Assembly (NCBI RefSeq): GCF_050490315.1
Contig: NZ_JBNPEO010000003.1
Coordinates: 377,707-441,706, forward strand
Direction of reading: 5' to 3'
DNA from: JBNPEO01 sp050490315
GTDB lineage: Bacteria; Actinomycetota; Actinomycetes; Actinomycetales; Micrococcaceae
Length of the DNA stretch: 64,000 nt
Every line of letters begins with the position of its first letter. Position 1 is the stretch's first letter. Below, piece by piece: positions 8,368 to 17,092 of the stretch. Made by a program: the position numbers and the translations under genes. Below the pieces are notes generated by a model that worked only from the letters and a program-made list of their open reading frames with translations, was not told the DNA's origin and searched no databases.

Positions 8368-9205
8368 GCAGAGCGCCGGTGCAGGCGCTCGCAGACACGC
8401 TGGCCGAAACCATCAAGCCCAAGCGCACACCGTCTACGGCTGCGGCATCGCCGATCGCCCAGATGCCGGGGACAGAAGTGCTTCCATCCGCTCCGACGAC
8501 GATGCCACCAGAAGGTGCAGTGGCTACGCCGGCGGTGGCAGCCAATTCGTCCTGCGGCAAACGGTCCTCAGCAATGACCACCAGATCGGCGTGCATGCTG
8601 CTGCCGTCCTCGAACTGCACGCCTGTGACGGGCAAGGGGCTCCCCGCCAACGAGCTGAGAATCTGTGCGGGCAATGCAGTAGTTCGGATAGGGCGGACTC
8701 CGCGTGAGCGCAGGACTGCTTCGGCTTGACCGGCTGCAGCACCGGAACCGAGCAGAATTCCCAAGGGGCGTCGGCCCAAGACGCGGCTGGCTTCGAGCAG
8801 CTCTTCACTCAACCGTGCAGCGTCGTCGATCGTTCCATAGTGCAGGCACTTGCTCTCGCCAACCACAGGGAGACGTACCGGGCGGGAGCCAGTGGCGATC
8901 ACTAGATGGTCATAGCCGATTTCCGCGCCAGCTCTGGTGACCACCGTTCGTTCCGCGGCGTTGATGCTGGTGACGTCTTGACCGATGCGCACCGAAACAT
9001 TGGGCAGAGCAGCAAGGTCCAGCACTTCTGGCGGGCAGCTATCCGATGCCTCGAGGATGGTGATACTCCCGAGGAATCCTCCGCGAGAGAGTTGGCTGAC
9101 CAGCTGTTGGGCTGCCGTACCAGCTCCGGCAACAACCACACGTGTATTACGGGAGGGCTGCTCGTTGATTTGTGAAGAGATTTCCAGAGAGTAATCGGCG
9201 GTCAT
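8351..9205 (-). CDS. FAD-dependent pyridine nucleotide-disulphide oxidoreductase-like protein
   Basis: A 284-residue protein resembling the N-terminal FAD/NAD module of NirB. It has an FAD-binding start (VVVAGAGTAAQQL, residues about 22-34), a central IATGSRPVRLP segment, and the second FAD motif GIWAIGDAA near the C-terminus. The middle dinucleotide motif reads GSGAAAGQAEA rather than the usual GGGxxGxE, so NAD(P)H binding may be weakened, and no Fe-S cysteines follow. ATG at 9205 is preceded by AAAGGA; the frame extends upstream but without a better start. It lies 143 bases downstream of the UroS-winged-helix gene in the nirB direction, which suggests a link to nitrite assimilation, but the substrate is unknown. 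Confidence 0.7.
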   Translation of the reverse strand: MTADYSLEISSQINEQPSRNTRVVVAGAGTAAQQLVSQLSRGGFLGSITILEASDSCPPEVLDLAALPNVSVRIGQDVTSINAAERTVVTRAGAEIGYDHLVIATGSRPVRLPVVGESKCLHYGTIDDAARLSEELLEASRVLGRRPLGILLGSGAAAGQAEAVLRSRGVRPIRTTALPAQILSSLAGSPLPVTGVQFEDGSSMHADLVVIAEDRLPQDELAATAGVATAPSGGIVVGADGSTSVPGIWAIGDAAAVDGVRLGLMVSASVSASACTGALLGLAA

Positions 9206-9348
9206 GGTGCCGGTCCTTTCAGCTGCGAGTGTTCGGTAGAACCAGCCTAGGGACTTCACTTTTCCGTCTTGTTTCAGCTCCATTGCCAGCTTTGCGGCAA
9301 TCGTTTTGCAGTTTTTACCGGGCCGAAACAATGCGGCCTAAACACCCC

Positions 9349-10542
9349 CTAGACGCGTAGGCGGTAGCCGCGCTTAAGCACTGTTTCGATCATTCGAGGA
9401 TCCGGGAGGGCGCGGCGCAGCCGGCTGACCGTCATATCCAAGGCGTGTACGGAATCTTCTTGGCTCAGTAATTGACCTAAAGCATCTCGGCTCAAGACCT
9501 TGCCGCCAGCATTGAGCAGCGCGCGTAGGAGCAAGAGGGGAGCGGGGGCTAAGTCAATTGGTGTTCCGTTGACCCGCAACGACTTTCCGCGTAGCTCTAC
9601 CGAGCCCGCCGCTGTTGTGAGTAGCTTTACGTGGTTCTGACTCAAATGTTCGCTGACCAAACGGATCAACGCACCCATCCTGAACCGTTCCGGCACAATC
9701 GGTTCCACACCGACGTCGAGCAGTGGAACTGCTGTTACGGGCCCCACAGCCGCTGCCACTACGTTCGTTTTGAGCGCATGAACTAGCTGGTTGTAGAGGC
9801 CCAGTTCGTGAGCGGTGCTCCACATCGCATCAATAGCTGGCGCGCTAGTGAACGTGATCAGGTCAAGGTTCCCTGCCACCGCGGCCTCAATCAGGCGAGG
9901 CAATTGGTCTTCACCTTCGGGCTTAGCCCAGCGGTACGGCGTTACCGTAAGCACTGTTGCACCGGCCATACGAAGCCGCTGAAGCTGACGTGCATCCGTG
10001 TAGCCGTGCAATTGCATGGCGATGCACTTCCCCCGGACACCTTCACGAAGCAGCATGTCAACAAGTGTTGAAGTAGTTTCGTCGCTGCTAATTCCGACGT
10101 CGGCAAGACCTGCAGCGCGGACGGCGCCCCGGGCTTTGGGGCCGCGAACAAACATCCTCGATGCACCGAGAACTTCAAGGAGCCGTTCCCCGTCCCCTGC
10201 AGCGTCGGCGGCTTCGCACCAGCGGCGCATTCCGTAGGCAGTGGTGGCAATACAAATGTCCGGTGCTGCCGCGATGATGGCGCGGGTATCAGCAATGAGT
10301 TCCGTGTCCTGGTTTACCGGCTCAATTTTCAAGGCCGGAGCATGCATCACTTCAGCGCCGCGCCGTTCGAGTGCTTCGATCAAATCCGTGGCCCGGCGGT
10401 GGGAGGTGACACCAATCCGGAAGCCCTCCAAGGGATTCGAGACCTCTGGTCCAAGCTCATCTTTAGCACTGGCAGGTGTGTTTGGTGCTGCATGGCTTGG
10501 GTGGGAATTCAAAGGCATACGTTCCACTGTAGATGTGCTCAT
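9349..10542 (-). CDS. Uroporphyrinogen-III synthase fused to winged-helix domain (NnaR-like regulator)
   Basis: A 397-residue protein. Residues about 40-285 form a HemD-type uroporphyrinogen-III synthase domain (FRIGVTSHRRATDLI at its start, ITFTSAPAIDAMW in the second half). Residues about 300-397 form an OmpR-type winged helix (DLAPAPLLLLRAL, SRDALGQLL, VSRLRRALPD, KRGYRLRV). The same fusion in Streptomyces and Mycobacterium (NnaR) acts with GlnR to switch on nitrate/nitrite assimilation genes. The gene starts 3 bases after cobA and belongs to the nirB-cobA operon, which agrees with such a role. Whether it still makes uroporphyrinogen III is open; another HemD would normally be expected in the haem cluster. 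Confidence 0.85.
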   Translation of the reverse strand: MSTSTVERMPLNSHPSHAAPNTPASAKDELGPEVSNPLEGFRIGVTSHRRATDLIEALERRGAEVMHAPALKIEPVNQDTELIADTRAIIAAAPDICIATTAYGMRRWCEAADAAGDGERLLEVLGASRMFVRGPKARGAVRAAGLADVGISSDETTSTLVDMLLREGVRGKCIAMQLHGYTDARQLQRLRMAGATVLTVTPYRWAKPEGEDQLPRLIEAAVAGNLDLITFTSAPAIDAMWSTAHELGLYNQLVHALKTNVVAAAVGPVTAVPLLDVGVEPIVPERFRMGALIRLVSEHLSQNHVKLLTTAAGSVELRGKSLRVNGTPIDLAPAPLLLLRALLNAGGKVLSRDALGQLLSQEDSVHALDMTVSRLRRALPDPRMIETVLKRGYRLRV

Positions 10543-10545
10543 GAG

Positions 10546-11595
10546 TTAGGCCCCCAAAAGTGACGCGGCAAGTTCTTGCAATGTTTCGGCGTCGCCCGTG
10601 GCGGCGCCAAGGGTCCGGCCACGATTTTGTTCGGCAACCCGGACTACTTCACCAATCACCAATACTGCAGGGTTACTGCACTTTGATGAGGCATCCACCA
10701 GAGTTCCCAAGTTTGCAGTTGTGGTTCTTTGACCCGGGCCGAAACCACGCTCAATGACTGCTGCTGGAGTGGTTTCCGAAAGCCCTGCGCGGCGCAAACC
10801 TGCCACCAGAGAAGGGAGCGTCCCAATGCCCATCAAAACCACAATGGTGCCACCCAAACCGGCCAGGTGCTGGTGCTCTTCTTCGTTCAGTGGGGCATGC
10901 CCAGACACCACTGTAAACAGGTGACTGACGCCCCGGTGGGTCACAGGAATTCCTGCCGCAGCCGGAACAGCAATGGCACTGGTGACTCCGGAAATGACGT
11001 GTACAGGCACACCGGCAGCAACACACGCCGCAACTTCTTCACCGCCGCGACCAAACACAAAAGGGTCACCGCCTTTGAGCCGTAGAACGTTGGCCCCAGA
11101 AAGCGCTGCGGACACCATTTGCTCTTCAATACCGGCCTGACTGACCTTGTGATGCCCAGGAGTTTTGCCCACGTCGATCAGCTCCGCCGTGCTCAGCTCG
11201 GCCAGCAAGTGGTGAGGGGCCAAACGGTCGTAGAACACCACGTCGGCATCCCGCAGAGCGTTCAGCGCACCGAGGGTGAGAAGGTCCTCAGTTCCCGGCC
11301 CGCCGCCCACTAGGGTGACGTGACCTGCGGGCCCAGCAGGCGGCTCGATCGCCACCGGGATACCGGCTGCGCGGCACCGGTTGAGCAATGGTTCCCAACC
11401 CGGCTGACCGTCGTCGACTGCTGCCACAAGGAAAGGATGTTCGGGCAACGGGCCGTCAGTGCTCTCACCCTGTGGGGTGCTGAGTCGAAATACGACCGCG
11501 CCGGCTGCCTGGTAGCGACGCATGGCTTGACGGGCTACTTGCTCGGCTCCGATGAGGAGCACTTCGCGGCCCGTGAGATCGATTGAAAGCTCCAT
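10546..11595 (-). CDS. cobA: Uroporphyrinogen-III C-methyltransferase (sirohaem synthesis)
   Basis: A 349-residue S-adenosylmethionine-dependent methyltransferase making precorrin-2, the precursor of the sirohaem needed by NirB. The C-terminal 255 residues carry the SUMT signatures: GGGPGTEDLLT, YDRL, LRLKGGDPFVFGRGGEE and the SAIAVPAAAGIPVTHRG block. The first 90 residues are a shortened Rossmann-like piece resembling the start of the Met8/CysG dehydrogenase module (EVLLIGAEQVARQAM), too short to be an active dehydrogenase/ferrochelatase. ATG at 11595 follows GAGGTG. It starts 2 bases after the nirB stop, so it is co-transcribed with nirB. Confidence 0.92.
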   Translation of the reverse strand: MELSIDLTGREVLLIGAEQVARQAMRRYQAAGAVVFRLSTPQGESTDGPLPEHPFLVAAVDDGQPGWEPLLNRCRAAGIPVAIEPPAGPAGHVTLVGGGPGTEDLLTLGALNALRDADVVFYDRLAPHHLLAELSTAELIDVGKTPGHHKVSQAGIEEQMVSAALSGANVLRLKGGDPFVFGRGGEEVAACVAAGVPVHVISGVTSAIAVPAAAGIPVTHRGVSHLFTVVSGHAPLNEEEHQHLAGLGGTIVVLMGIGTLPSLVAGLRRAGLSETTPAAVIERGFGPGQRTTTANLGTLVDASSKCSNPAVLVIGEVVRVAEQNRGRTLGAATGDAETLQELAASLLGA

Positions 11596-11597
11596 GA

Positions 11598-14354
11598 TTA
11601 CACCTCAGTCTCTTGCGTGTGGCGTGAACGAACCCGGCTGGTTGCTCCTAGTTCGGATGATCCTGCCGGTTCTAGTACTCGTGCTGGTGCCAGTAATCCT
11701 GCTGGTTCGGCGGAACCTGGCCGTAAGGGGATGGATGCTCCGATGAGGACAGGCTCTTTGGCTGCGGCGGCTTTTTCTTCTGCAGTGGCTGGCCGCATCT
11801 GTCCCCGCTCATCCGGGACAAAAGTAATCGAGTCATCCTTTTCGTGTGGGGCATTCACAAAGGAACGGAAACGGCGCAAGCGCTCGGGATCCTTGAGAGT
11901 CTCAGCCCATTCGTCCACGTAGCTTTCAACGTGCTGGGACATAGCGGCTTCTAGATCCGCCACAATACCAAGGGAGTCGTTGACCACCACGTCTTGAACG
12001 TGTTGGATGCCGCCCTCGAGTTCCTCTTGCCAGCGGGCTGTGCGCTGGAGGCGGTCTGCCGTGCGGATGTAGTACATAAAGTACCGGTCAATGTACTTGA
12101 TAAGTGTTTCGTCATCGAGATCCTTGGCCAGGAGCTGAGCGTGCGCCGGAGTGGCTCCGCCATTGCCACCCACGTACAGGTTCCAGCCGTCAGCCGTAGC
12201 AATCACACCAACGTCCTTGCCACGTGCTTCAGCGCATTCACGGGCACAACCGGAGACACCCATCTTGAGCTTGTGAGGGCTGCGCAATCCGCGGTAGCGC
12301 AGCTCCAGCTGAACTGCCATGGCCACCGAGTCTTGAACACCGTAGCGGCACCAGGTGGAGCCCACGCAGGACTTCACAGTGCGCAGAGATTTGCCATACG
12401 CCTGCCCGGATTCGAAGCCAGCATCAACCAGTTCTTTCCAGATTTCCGGTAGTTGCTCGAGCCGGGCGCCAAACATATCGATGCGCTGCCCACCAGTGAT
12501 CTTGGTGTACAGCTGGTATTTTTCTGCCACGGCGGCGATCACACCGAGCTTCTGCGGGGTGATCTCTCCGCCGGCGATGCGGGGGACTACCGAATAGGTG
12601 CCGTCCTTTTGCATATTCGCCAAAGCGCGATCGTTAGTGTCCTGAAGGGTTCCGCGACCGGCATCGAGCACGTAGGCGTTGTTCTGGCTGGCCAGAATGT
12701 TGGCGATGGTCGGCTTGCAAATATCGCAACCGGCACCGGTGCCGTACTTGTTCATAATCTCTTCGAAGGAGCTCAGGCCGAGCACGCGCACCGACTCAAA
12801 GAGTTCTTGACGAGACAAGCTGATGTGCTCGCACAGGGCCTTGGAAACTTCCACACCGTTTTTGCGTAGCTCTGTTTCCAAAAGCTTTTTGATCAGTGGG
12901 ACACACGAGCCACACTGGGTTCCGGCCCGGGTGCAGGCCTTCAGGCCAGTCACATCGGAGACGGGATCTGATCCTTCGCACGTTCCACAGCCGCCAATGG
13001 CGTCCCGAATAGCCCCGGCGGTGACGTTTTTGCACGAACACAAAGTGGCGTCGTCGGGCAGTTCCGTCTCTGGAGCGCTTCCACCGGCGGCGCTCAAATA
13101 GGCGCCCGGCTCGGCTGGAAGCTCGCGGCCCAAAAGCGGACGCAAAGATGTGTAGGCCGTGGCGTCGCCAACAAAAATGCCACCCAAAAGGGTTTTGGCA
13201 TCGTCAGTGGTCACAATTTTTTGATAAATCCCACGCGCCGGGTCAGCGTAGACGATCTCCAAACTGTGTTCAGCCGTGGCAAAGGCGTCACCAAAGCTGG
13301 CCACGTCTACGCCCGAGAGCTTGAGCTTGGTGGCGGTGTCAAAACCGGGGAAAGTCGCCTCGCCGTTGTGCAAACGGTCCGCAACGATTTCGGCCATAGT
13401 GTTGGCCGGCGCCACCAGACCAAGGCACATACCTTCAAAGTTGGCCACCTCCCCGATAGCCCAAATGCCAGGTACGTCTGTGGCGCAAGCTTCGTTAATG
13501 ACCACGCCGCCGCGAGGACCCAAGGAGAATTGCTGCCCTGTGCCGTTTTCTGCCTGGCTGTTTTCTGCGCGGAACAGATCATCACGAGGTTTCACACCAA
13601 CGGCAGCGATCACCAAGTCCGCCGGAATGACACGGTCATCGGCCATAAGAACGCCGGTGACATTGCCCTCGTCATCACTGTTAATGGCCGCCGGGTAAAC
13701 GCCGTTGTGAACGGTGAGTCCTTTCGCGGCCACCAGACGACCGAGTGCTTGGCCAGCGCCCTCGTCCAGCTGGGCGTTCATCAACCACTTTCCGCCGCCG
13801 ATCACCGCTGGAACCGCGCCAAGCTGGGCTGAGCCCGCAGCCGCTTCAAGGCCCAACAGACCACCGCCAATGGTCACTGCATTGACTGGCCGGCCGAGCT
13901 TAATCTCGAGCTCCTTGATGGACTTGTTAATGGCCCACACGTCGTCCAAGGTGCGGTAGACATGGGTCAATTCGGAGCCCGGGATGGATAAGCGGGCAGC
14001 GTCCGAACCCGTAGCAACGACAAGCTCGTTATAAGGGTACGTGTGGCCGGCAGCTGTGTGGACAGTTTTGTTGTTGGTATCAATTCTCACCACACGCTCG
14101 CCGGTTTTCAGCTCAATCGCTGCGTGTTCCCACAAGCTGGTCTCACCTAGAGAGAGATCAACGTCCGGTTCGGTGAGGGCTTTGCTGAGGGCTACCCGGT
14201 CGTACGGGAGGTGAGCTTCTTCGCTGAGCACCGTGATGTGCCAGCCGTCGAGCCCGCGGGCCTGCATTGCCTCGGTGAAGCGGTGCGCGGCGGGGCCACC
14301 GCCGGCTACCACAACGTGGCGGATGTTCTGCGGGTGCAACTGCTTTTCGGTCAC
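11598..14354 (-). CDS. nirB: Assimilatory nitrite reductase large subunit NirB
   Basis: A 918-residue cytosolic NADH-dependent enzyme that reduces nitrite to ammonium with NirD. The N-terminal 400 residues bind FAD and NADH (VVAGGGPAAHRF, TIGGGLLGLEAA, GIWAIGEVA). A BFD-type [2Fe-2S] domain begins at C439/C441. The C-terminal sulphite/nitrite reductase module has the CX5C...CX3C ligands for the [4Fe-4S]-sirohaem centre at C663, C669, C703 and C707. The start is a GTG at 14354 preceded by AAAGG; the family N-terminus fits. It leads the operon with cobA and the NnaR-like gene. A GlnR-type box and a -10-like TAGGCT (14407-14412, minus strand) lie upstream, so nitrogen control is likely. Confidence 0.97.
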   Translation of the reverse strand: MTEKQLHPQNIRHVVVAGGGPAAHRFTEAMQARGLDGWHITVLSEEAHLPYDRVALSKALTEPDVDLSLGETSLWEHAAIELKTGERVVRIDTNNKTVHTAAGHTYPYNELVVATGSDAARLSIPGSELTHVYRTLDDVWAINKSIKELEIKLGRPVNAVTIGGGLLGLEAAAGSAQLGAVPAVIGGGKWLMNAQLDEGAGQALGRLVAAKGLTVHNGVYPAAINSDDEGNVTGVLMADDRVIPADLVIAAVGVKPRDDLFRAENSQAENGTGQQFSLGPRGGVVINEACATDVPGIWAIGEVANFEGMCLGLVAPANTMAEIVADRLHNGEATFPGFDTATKLKLSGVDVASFGDAFATAEHSLEIVYADPARGIYQKIVTTDDAKTLLGGIFVGDATAYTSLRPLLGRELPAEPGAYLSAAGGSAPETELPDDATLCSCKNVTAGAIRDAIGGCGTCEGSDPVSDVTGLKACTRAGTQCGSCVPLIKKLLETELRKNGVEVSKALCEHISLSRQELFESVRVLGLSSFEEIMNKYGTGAGCDICKPTIANILASQNNAYVLDAGRGTLQDTNDRALANMQKDGTYSVVPRIAGGEITPQKLGVIAAVAEKYQLYTKITGGQRIDMFGARLEQLPEIWKELVDAGFESGQAYGKSLRTVKSCVGSTWCRYGVQDSVAMAVQLELRYRGLRSPHKLKMGVSGCARECAEARGKDVGVIATADGWNLYVGGNGGATPAHAQLLAKDLDDETLIKYIDRYFMYYIRTADRLQRTARWQEELEGGIQHVQDVVVNDSLGIVADLEAAMSQHVESYVDEWAETLKDPERLRRFRSFVNAPHEKDDSITFVPDERGQMRPATAEEKAAAAKEPVLIGASIPLRPGSAEPAGLLAPARVLEPAGSSELGATSRVRSRHTQETEV

Positions 14355-14433
14355 GGGGATGGCCTTTCACTTCAGCCACAGCTCGTTCACCGCGGCTCGT
14401 GCTTCGAGCCTAGGCAACTGCCATTGCCCAGCA

Positions 14434-14482
14434 GTTTCTCTTGTGTAACAGCGCATTAACTTTCTTGTCACGCTGAGGTTTC
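14434..14482. promoter_or_regulatory. GlnR-type operator between nirB and nirD
   Basis: Five pentamers are spaced at exactly 11 bp. On the minus strand they read GAAAC (14478-14482), GTGAC (14467-14471), GTTAA (14456-14460), GTTAC (14445-14449) and GAAAC (14434-14438). The actinobacterial GlnR box is GTNAC-N6-GAAAC repeated; here GTGAC, GTTAC and the last GAAAC match fully and GTTAA partly. The box ends about 22 bases upstream of a nirB -10-like hexamer, a usual activator position. Match to the motif is seen; control by GlnR is inferred. Confidence 0.7.
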
Positions 14483-14498
14483 GGGCTCGGTGAGGTGG

Positions 14499-14512
14499 CT
14501 TTTACGTAAAAG
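14499..14512. promoter_or_regulatory. 14-bp palindrome upstream of nirD
   Basis: CTTTTACGTAAAAG is a perfect palindrome. It lies 37-50 bases before a nirD -10-like hexamer (TAGCCT, 14549-14554), so a dimeric activator there could serve nirD. The regulator is unknown; the NnaR-like protein is one candidate. Confidence 0.45.
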
Positions 14513-14596
14513 ACACATTGAACGCATCGCCGTGAAACACCGCTTGCCTAGCCTGAAAACACAGCCTTAGCAGGCCCACCCGGAAGGACATTCATC

Positions 14597-14998
14597 ATGA
14601 GCAGCACCGCAGTACTCGAATACAACGTCACTGACATTCAGGCGCCGTCCGTTGTTGGGCCCGAAGCGGCTAGCTCGTGGTTGAGGGTTTGTGCCACCGA
14701 GGATCTTGAACCGGGCTGGGGCGAGGCAGCGTTGATTCAGGGCCAGCAGGTTGCGCTGTTCCGTATGGCCGATGGTTCGGTTTTTGCTGTTTCCCACACA
14801 GACCCCGCCACTGGTGCACAAGTGATGGCTCGCGGAATCGTTGGGTCCAGGGGTGAGCGCTTGACGATCGCCTCGCCACTTCACAAAGACGTTTACGATC
14901 TCCAGAGCGGTGAGTGCTTGTCCAATCCCGCCCTGCGGCTGACCGCATACCCCACACGCCTCACTGAGGGCTCAATCGAAATTCAGCTAGCCGCCTAG
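14597..14998 (+). CDS. nirD: Nitrite reductase small subunit NirD
   Basis: A 133-residue Rieske-fold partner of NirB. The fold is recognisable (WLRVCATEDLEPGWGEAAL, QVALFRMADGSVFAVSHTDP, VYDLQSGECL), but the Cys-His ligands of a Rieske cluster are absent, as usual in NirD. ATG at 14597 follows GGAAGGA. In most bacteria nirD follows nirB in one operon; here it is divergent, sharing the 242-base control region with the GlnR-type box and a palindrome, so the two subunits must be balanced through two promoters. The 216 bases after the stop hold no gene I can support; a 25-codon hydrophobic frame from a TTG at 15030 is too weak to call. Confidence 0.93.
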   Translation: MSSTAVLEYNVTDIQAPSVVGPEAASSWLRVCATEDLEPGWGEAALIQGQQVALFRMADGSVFAVSHTDPATGAQVMARGIVGSRGERLTIASPLHKDVYDLQSGECLSNPALRLTAYPTRLTEGSIEIQLAA

Positions 14999-15214
14999 GG
15001 CGTTTTACTCTGGGCGCTGTCTGGGGATTTTGGAACACTTTTTGCCGAGTGCCTGGTTTTGGCTGGTGCTGGCGCTATTGCTTGTCCTGTGGCTGTCCAC
15101 CCGGTGACCTAGTCCCGGCACGCTTCAGGGCCAACGTAAAAGCCTGGCGAGAACGCACCAGATCCCTTGCTCGCGAACAACAGTCGTTGAGCCAGCCACC
15201 AGCTAGCGAAGTAC

Positions 15215-17044
15215 CTACAAACCGAGAGCTTCGCGCACGTCCTCAAGTACGGCGTCGAGCGCTTCCCGGGCGTCTTGACGTACGGCAGGTAACTCTGCTG
15301 AGGAGCCCACCGGGCGGATGACCTCTAGGTAGCACTTGAGCTTCGGTTCGGTGCCGCTGGGACGAATGATGACCCGTGTATTGTCGCGGGTTATAAACAA
15401 TAGCCCGTCAGTGGGGGGTAGCTCCTCGGTACCTTCGGCAAGGTCAGTAAACACATCAACTGTAGAGCCAGCGAACGACTGTGGCGGTGCCACGCGCAGA
15501 CGGTTCATCATGGCATCCAAAAGCCCTAAATCTGCCACTCGAACACTGAGCTGGTCGCTCGCGTGCAGGCCATGGAACAAGTAGAGCTCATCCAGGGTGT
15601 CAAAAATCGTTTTTCCAGCAGCCTTTGCTTCGGCTGCAAGCTCGGCAATCAACACTGCAGCGGAAATACCGTCTTTGTCGCGAACTAGATCGGGCGCCAC
15701 GCAGTAGCCCAGAGCTTCCTCGTAGCCGTAAACGAGCCCGGGCACACGGGAAATCCACTTGAACCCAGTGAGAGTCTCGCAATGTGAATAGCCGCCAGCG
15801 GTCGCAATGCGCGCCAGTAGACGCGAAGAAACGATCGAATTGGCAAAAACGCCGTTCGAGGCGGTTTCGGCGTCGCCACTGAGTTCCGGAACCTGGCCAG
15901 AGGATGCACCAGTGGAAATGCCGGCACCATCGATAGCAGCTTCGTTTGAAGTACCGTTAGCCAGCCGGGCCACCACGTGAGCACCCAACAAAGAGCCCAC
16001 TTCATCGCCGCGGAGCATTCGCCATTCGCCCGTGGCAGGGTCCTTCGCCGCCACAGCTGCGCGGTCAGCATCAGGGTCATTGGCCAGAACGCTATCCGCG
16101 TCCAACTCAGCGGCCGCTGCGAGTGCCAAATCCAGCGCGCCAGGTTCCTCCGGGTTAGGGAATGCCACGGTGGGGAAGTCAGGATCCGGTTCGGCCTGTT
16201 CAGCAACCAAGCTAACGTCGGTAAATCCGGCAGCCGCCAAAACGTTGATCGCGGTTTGACCGCCCACCCCGTGCATTGGCGTCAAAACGATCTTCAAATC
16301 CCGCGACGGGAAGCGCTCGGCTTCAGCCAAGCCAGCCACCGCGGCCTGGTATTCAGAGGCAATGGATTCGGGCAGAACCGTCCACCCTTCCTCCGCGAGC
16401 TGGATGCTGTCCAAGGAACCAACCGCTTCAATGCGGGCTGCAATTTCAGCGTCGTACGGTGCCACAATTTGTGAACCACGGCCGCTCTCTTCCACAGCGC
16501 GGCCGCCCAGATACACCTTGTAGCCGTTGTCCTGGGGTGGGTTGTGACTTGCTGTCACCATGACGCCACCGTCGCAGTCCAAGGATCGCACCGCGTAGGC
16601 CAGCAACGGTGTGGGCAGCGCGGACGGCATCAGAAACGTTTGGATCCCGGCCGCGGTAAAAATTGCGGCCGTTTCTTCAGCGAAAATGTCTGAGTTATAT
16701 CTAGCGTCAAAACCGACGACGGCGCGTGGCGCCGTACGTGCATCGGAGGTTTCGGCGTCGTTCACTTTTTCGGTGAGAAACTTTGCCAACCCCGCTGCGG
16801 CGCGACGCACCACCACACGGTTCATACGCATTGGACCAGGGCCCAGTGCTGCCCGAAGACCAGCTGTTCCGAACTGCAAGGTACCTGAGAAACTGTCCTG
16901 AAGCTCCTGGAGCGCGGCCGGATCTTCCGCCGACCTGGCAACAAGGGCCTTGAGCTCAGCGGCGGTGGCCGGATCCGGGTCCTGGGAAGCCCACTCGAGG
17001 GCGTCGTTACACAGTTGCAGTACGTCGGCGTCTGGAAGCGTCAT
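15215..17044 (-). CDS. Phosphohexomutase (phosphomannomutase/phosphoglucomutase)
   Basis: A 609-residue alpha-D-phosphohexomutase interconverting hexose 1- and 6-phosphates for nucleotide-sugar and cell-wall precursor supply. Four signature sites are visible: the phospho-serine loop TASHNPP with S166, the metal loop DPDADR, the sugar-selecting GYEEALGY, and the phosphate-binding RPSGTEPK near the C-terminus. The long form with an N-terminal extension (DALEWASQDPDP) is the one common in actinobacteria. Mannose versus glucose preference cannot be told from sequence. ATG at 17044; purine nucleoside phosphorylase lies 48 bases upstream on the same strand, so the two may be co-transcribed. Confidence 0.93.
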   Translation of the reverse strand: MTLPDADVLQLCNDALEWASQDPDPATAAELKALVARSAEDPAALQELQDSFSGTLQFGTAGLRAALGPGPMRMNRVVVRRAAAGLAKFLTEKVNDAETSDARTAPRAVVGFDARYNSDIFAEETAAIFTAAGIQTFLMPSALPTPLLAYAVRSLDCDGGVMVTASHNPPQDNGYKVYLGGRAVEESGRGSQIVAPYDAEIAARIEAVGSLDSIQLAEEGWTVLPESIASEYQAAVAGLAEAERFPSRDLKIVLTPMHGVGGQTAINVLAAAGFTDVSLVAEQAEPDPDFPTVAFPNPEEPGALDLALAAAAELDADSVLANDPDADRAAVAAKDPATGEWRMLRGDEVGSLLGAHVVARLANGTSNEAAIDGAGISTGASSGQVPELSGDAETASNGVFANSIVSSRLLARIATAGGYSHCETLTGFKWISRVPGLVYGYEEALGYCVAPDLVRDKDGISAAVLIAELAAEAKAAGKTIFDTLDELYLFHGLHASDQLSVRVADLGLLDAMMNRLRVAPPQSFAGSTVDVFTDLAEGTEELPPTDGLLFITRDNTRVIIRPSGTEPKLKCYLEVIRPVGSSAELPAVRQDAREALDAVLEDVREALGL

Positions 17045-17092
17045 AGCTCTAAAACTATCCTCAAATCGGGTGGGAGTCGCTGTGCAAGTGAA

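Noticed and set aside
13221..13832. Long open frame on the plus strand inside nirB
   Set aside because: Antisense to a well-conserved region of nirB, with no ribosome site and no family likeness; a by-product of GC-rich codon use.
15030..15110. 25-codon hydrophobic frame after nirD starting at TTG
   Set aside because: Very short, weak start and no homologue I recognise, though the single hydrophobic helix is tempting.
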